Shown: piece after piece, positions 61,031-64,000 of the stretch | Layout: each line of letters starts with the position of its first letter | How positions within the stretch are numbered: position 1 is the stretch's first letter | Assembly: GCA_963942565.1 (NCBI GenBank) | Contig: OZ012686.1 | Coordinates: 15,030,056-15,094,055 of the forward strand | From: Maea johnstoni | Taxonomy: Eukaryota; Annelida; Polychaeta; Spionida; Magelonidae | Length of the DNA stretch: 64,000 nucleotides | Direction of reading: 5' to 3' | Made by a program: the position numbers and the translations under genes | The notes under the pieces: model-generated | What the model saw: only the letters and a program-made list of their open reading frames with translations | Databases searched by the model: none | Told to the model about the DNA's origin: nothing

Positions 61031-63941
61031 ATGAAGGGGAAAAAGCACCGAAAGACGCGTGATGCTCTAGATATCTCAGTCAGTTCTCTTTCACCAATTG
61101 AAGACGCCACACCAAGGTCAAGCAAGAAGAAGAACAAAAGAAAAAGATCCATTGAAGATCCCGACGAATCAGGACTCATAGATCCCAACGAGACCGGAGC
61201 CCAAGAGGAAAGTTCGGTCCAGTCCTCATTGGACGGTTCTTATCTCGCACCGTCACACAAAAAACACAAAAAGAAGCGATCATCTGAAGATAACTCTAGA
61301 AAAGATGAAACCACAGATTCAACATTCGCCATGCCGGAGCCAGTTTCAAGTAAAAAGAAGCACAAGAAGAAGAAGAAATCGTTAGTACCAGAAAACGATG
61401 AATCCTTCATAAGTACCAGTGAATCCGACTTGACTCTAGGTAGCCCAGAAAGCAAGAAAAGCAAGAAGAAAAAAGGTGCTCTACAGCAAAACGGATGTGC
61501 GGATTCTGTAACGGAACAAGAGGGGTCCTCTGTGAAGTCGGGAAGCAGCAGCAGAAGCAGGAAAAGAAAGCATGAACAATCATCACAGGATTCCTTATCG
61601 TCGGATACAGGAGGAGGGGGTGATGCAAATCTTAAACATACAGGTAACTCATCTTATCCTAGAATCAGTCTTAGCCAGCAGGGTGTCTGGGTGTCTTTTG
61701 GACTCCCTGGGTCATGAAAAATACCTGATTTTAGGTAAAAAGACACCCTAGATTTTGGTAGGTGTTTTTTATGAATATTAATTCCAAGTTAAATTTCTAA
61801 AAAGTTAAACTTCAAAATGATTACAAAGACATTTCTTGAAGAATTAAGCATATTTATTATTTGTTAATGTACATACTCAGTGTAATGATTTTTGCTTTTT
61901 CAATCAGGGATTTTGGACACCAGGGCTCAATTCTTGAAATCCCAATTTGGACACCCTGTTATGAGAATCTTGGCTTAGAAGCCGAAAAAATTGATCTCTG
62001 AAAACTGGAAAAGAAATTGTCTTGGAACAATCCCTGCGCTTTGTTAAATTGCCACAAAGGGAAACCAGAAAAAAAATTAATAGGCCATGATATTGTCTGG
62101 GGTTACTGTGACCAGCAGGGTGGGTCCACATCATATAGCAGGGCTCGACGTTAAGGCTAGCCCCGGGCTAGTTATTGAAAGTCAGGGCTAGTAAATTCTA
62201 CCTGTGAGTAGCCCTGAGGGGCTAGATAGAATTAAAATATCAGTGCTTAAAAATATGAAGCCCACCTTTGGCTCTGCATACCTGGATGATAATTTAACTC
62301 AATTTACCACAATACACTGTACATATTCTTTTCATGTTATCAACAGAGGCTATAATATCAACAGAGTTCACTATTTGAAGAGTTGTCATTAATATCAGGG
62401 CTAGCAAAAATATTTCAGGGCTAGTAAAAGTTTCGGTAACTAGCCCTGCTGGGCTTATGAAGTTTTTTCTTAATGTTGAGCCCTGTATAGGTTTACAAAC
62501 TGTAGAAATTGAATGTATTGTTCCACATTTCTTGACACAGAAAGGGCCACCTTTATCTTATTACTGAGGATGAACATCTGATACAACTAAAAAGGTCTTT
62601 TTTCAAGCATTTGTAAAGACAATACTAGTCGTAAGTTGTAAGTGAGTTACTGACTGTTGAGCCCTATTCATTTTTAACCTGGACATTTATGCCTGTTGCA
62701 CAAAAAAGTGCCCTGAAATTTTACTTAATATCTTTATGGCTGGAACATTTTTAGAAAAAGTAGAAATATTATTTCTGAAAATCAAAACCCACAGCTCTCC
62801 TTCAAATAATTTTGTAACTTTATGCTTGATCCCAAAATAATTTCTATAAACTTGTATACAATTGGTCCATATGACACTTGCCAATGAGATCTCCAACTGC
62901 AGGGGCTTAGCTAAGATTGTCCTGCTTGTCTTTTGGACGGGTACTCGGGTAGTTTCCTGAAAACATTTTTGGACATGCAACATTTTCTATATAGAATTGA
63001 AAATTTTGGCGTTTTGGAAGAATAACTAAATGTATTTCCTAACAAACTATCTTCGAGACAAAGCTAAAGTGTGAATTGTTCTTTTTCACACAAAGGACTA
63101 TTAAATGTAATCAGTATAAGGAATTGAAGTAGATTAGCAGCTAAGTTTTGACGGGTACCATTGACATGCTGGAGGCCGAAATAAAAAATATATATTTGAA
63201 AATAAAAAAAAAGTTTTGATGGGCAGAAATTTTGGAACTGCTGTTTTGAACAGGCATTTTTGAAATGCTGACTATAAGACCTGCCTCCTGTCATGAAATG
63301 TCAAATGACAATTCCACCTTACTGCTAATGTCATACTGGTATCAAGCTGCTGAGATAAGTTATTGATAGACTAAAATGGCCGCTCCCAGTGCCTCCATTT
63401 CTTACAAGTCTGAAGGTTGGCAGTGGTTGGATATTCAGAGTTTAAGTAAAGAATACCCTAGGTAACAAACTATTTGGGCCCATGCTTTATTCATGGTGGA
63501 ATTGTCCTTTATCCCTTAAGCTGTTGGTGGCTAATTAGGTCTATACAAAATAGTGTAAAAAAAAGCTGAAAAATGACTGAAACCCTGGCAAATGGGTACT
63601 CATATGTAAGTACTCAATGGGAGCTTCCCAATGAATACCAACATGACAGTATTTAGATGATTTTCATTTTTTTGAGTTTGTGAGCCTTGGACAAAAGTAG
63701 TCTCAGCATTGATAGGGTTAAGTCCTTGTTATTTTACCCTGTAGGGCCAGCTGAGGCGACCACACAGGAGCTTGAGCAGTCAGATGTGGAGATGTTATTA
63801 TCCAGGTTACGGGACCAGCTGCCCGAGAGCGACGTGCTCAGTCATACCATTCAGGTCAAGCGTGTCGAGTGGGAGGAGGTGAAGTTCGGGGAGTTCTCGG
63901 CCAAGGATTGCGAGGAGATGTGGAACAAGATCCTAAAATCA
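61031..63941 (+). CDS. UBTF: UBF-like nucleolar transcription factor, 5' part (gene continues beyond the window)
   Basis: UBF is an HMG-box protein that organises rDNA chromatin for RNA polymerase I. Two exons are visible: 61031-61643 and 63745-63941, joined in phase 1 and leaving in phase 0 at a GTGAGT donor; together 270 codons. The coding start at 61031 lies 7 bp after an acceptor (TTTCCCCTTTCAG, 61023), so a 5' UTR exon must lie upstream. Exon 1 encodes a Lys/Ser-rich acidic-basic tail with clusters SKKKNKRKRS, KKHKKKRSS and SKKKHKKKKKS. Exon 2 (LSRLRDQLPE, VEWEEVKFGEFSAKDCEEMW, NKILKSV) aligns by eye with the N-terminal region of vertebrate UBF just before the first HMG box ([31 protein letters not shown]). 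HMG boxes are not in the window. Vertebrate UBF has no comparable 200-residue basic leader. Confidence 0.72.
61666..61982. mobile_element. hAT MITE family F relative in UBF-like intron 1
   Basis: CAGTCTTAGCCAGCAGGGTG at the left, GAGAATCTTGGCTTAGA at the right; starts 22 bp after the donor of exon 1. No target duplication identified. Confidence 0.6.
62139..62485. mobile_element. CAGGGCTCGA-family MITE, copy 4
   Basis: 347 bp, CAGGGCTCGACGTTAAGG to CTTAATGTTGAGCCCTG, flanked by TATAG on both sides. Interior has GGGCTAG repeats in both orientations. Confidence 0.9.
62900..63283. mobile_element. hAT MITE family F relative
   Basis: CAGGGGCTTAGCTAAGATTG to GACTATAAGACCTG; interior shares GTTTCCTGAAAAC and CAAAGGACTATTAAATG-type blocks with the copies at 45607 and 59431. 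Confidence 0.55.
63303..63510. mobile_element. Hairpin MITE family J, inverted relative
   Basis: AATGACAATTCCACCTTACT to TTCATGGTGGAATTGTCCTT; matches 38598-38850 in opposite orientation (GGGCCCA...TTTATTCATGG; AAAATGG...GCCTCCATTT). Confidence 0.7.
63512..63717 (+). mobile_element. piggyBac-like MITE, copy j
   Basis: CCCTTAAGCTGTTGGTGGC to GTCTCAGCATTGATAGGG, with right TTAA at 63718-63721 and left TTTA. It ends 27 bp before the first base of UBF-like exon 2. Confidence 0.9.
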
Positions 63942-64000
63942 GTGAGTGCTTCAAAATTGTCCCTTTCAACAACTTAGCAGATTTCTGCACGCAAGTTCAT

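Overview
This is a window of animal nuclear DNA: genes are split by GT-AG introns, coding density is low, and the space between exons is filled with short DNA transposons (MITEs), LINE fragments, tRNA-derived SINE sequence, minisatellites and long (AT)n tracts. The repeat types and intron-rich genes suggest a marine invertebrate, possibly a lancelet or similar deuterostome. That assignment is an inference from general appearance and is weak.

Three host genes can be supported. TIMM50, the Tim50 receptor subunit of the mitochondrial TIM23 translocase, lies on the + strand at 22127-32789 in ten coding exons that join in frame to 391 residues. A long exon of an unrecognised nuclear-looking protein (about 911 residues, Q/H/P-rich, two copies of a W-[DP]-[YF]-Y-V-D motif) lies on the - strand at 38942-41679, converging on TIMM50. 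The start of a UBF-like (UBTF) Pol I transcription-factor gene lies on the + strand from 61031 and runs off the right edge. A fourth candidate on the - strand at 13.2-14.9 kb is a tandem array of two small exon-like modules; two copies of the larger one keep an open frame and differ mainly at synonymous sites.

Layout: 0-4.9 kb holds MITEs and a 43-bp CCAAT-box minisatellite. 4.9-6.3 kb is a broken DIRS-like retroelement. 8-12.4 kb holds LINE fragments. 12.8-15.1 kb holds tandem repeats and the exon-module array. 15.2-20 kb holds more tandem arrays, a SINE and a near-perfect 670-bp duplication. 21.2-35 kb is TIMM50 with many MITEs in its introns and upstream region and a CTCF-motif-like minisatellite downstream of its stop. 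35-43.7 kb is the minus-strand gene with a tandemly repeated splice acceptor. 44-51.4 kb is mostly MITEs. 52.2-56.6 kb is a foldback-type element whose arms are tandem repeats. 57.0-59.1 kb is a 2.1-kb element carrying nine copies of one 14-bp motif. 61-64 kb is the UBF-like gene.

The transposon content can be read in unusual detail. Target-site duplications visible in the sequence fit piggyBac-like (TTAA), hAT (8 bp), a 5-bp-TSD family, PIF/Harbinger-like (3 bp) and Tc1/mariner-like (TA) families. Several are nested, and one insertion has its empty site preserved in a neighbouring repeat unit.
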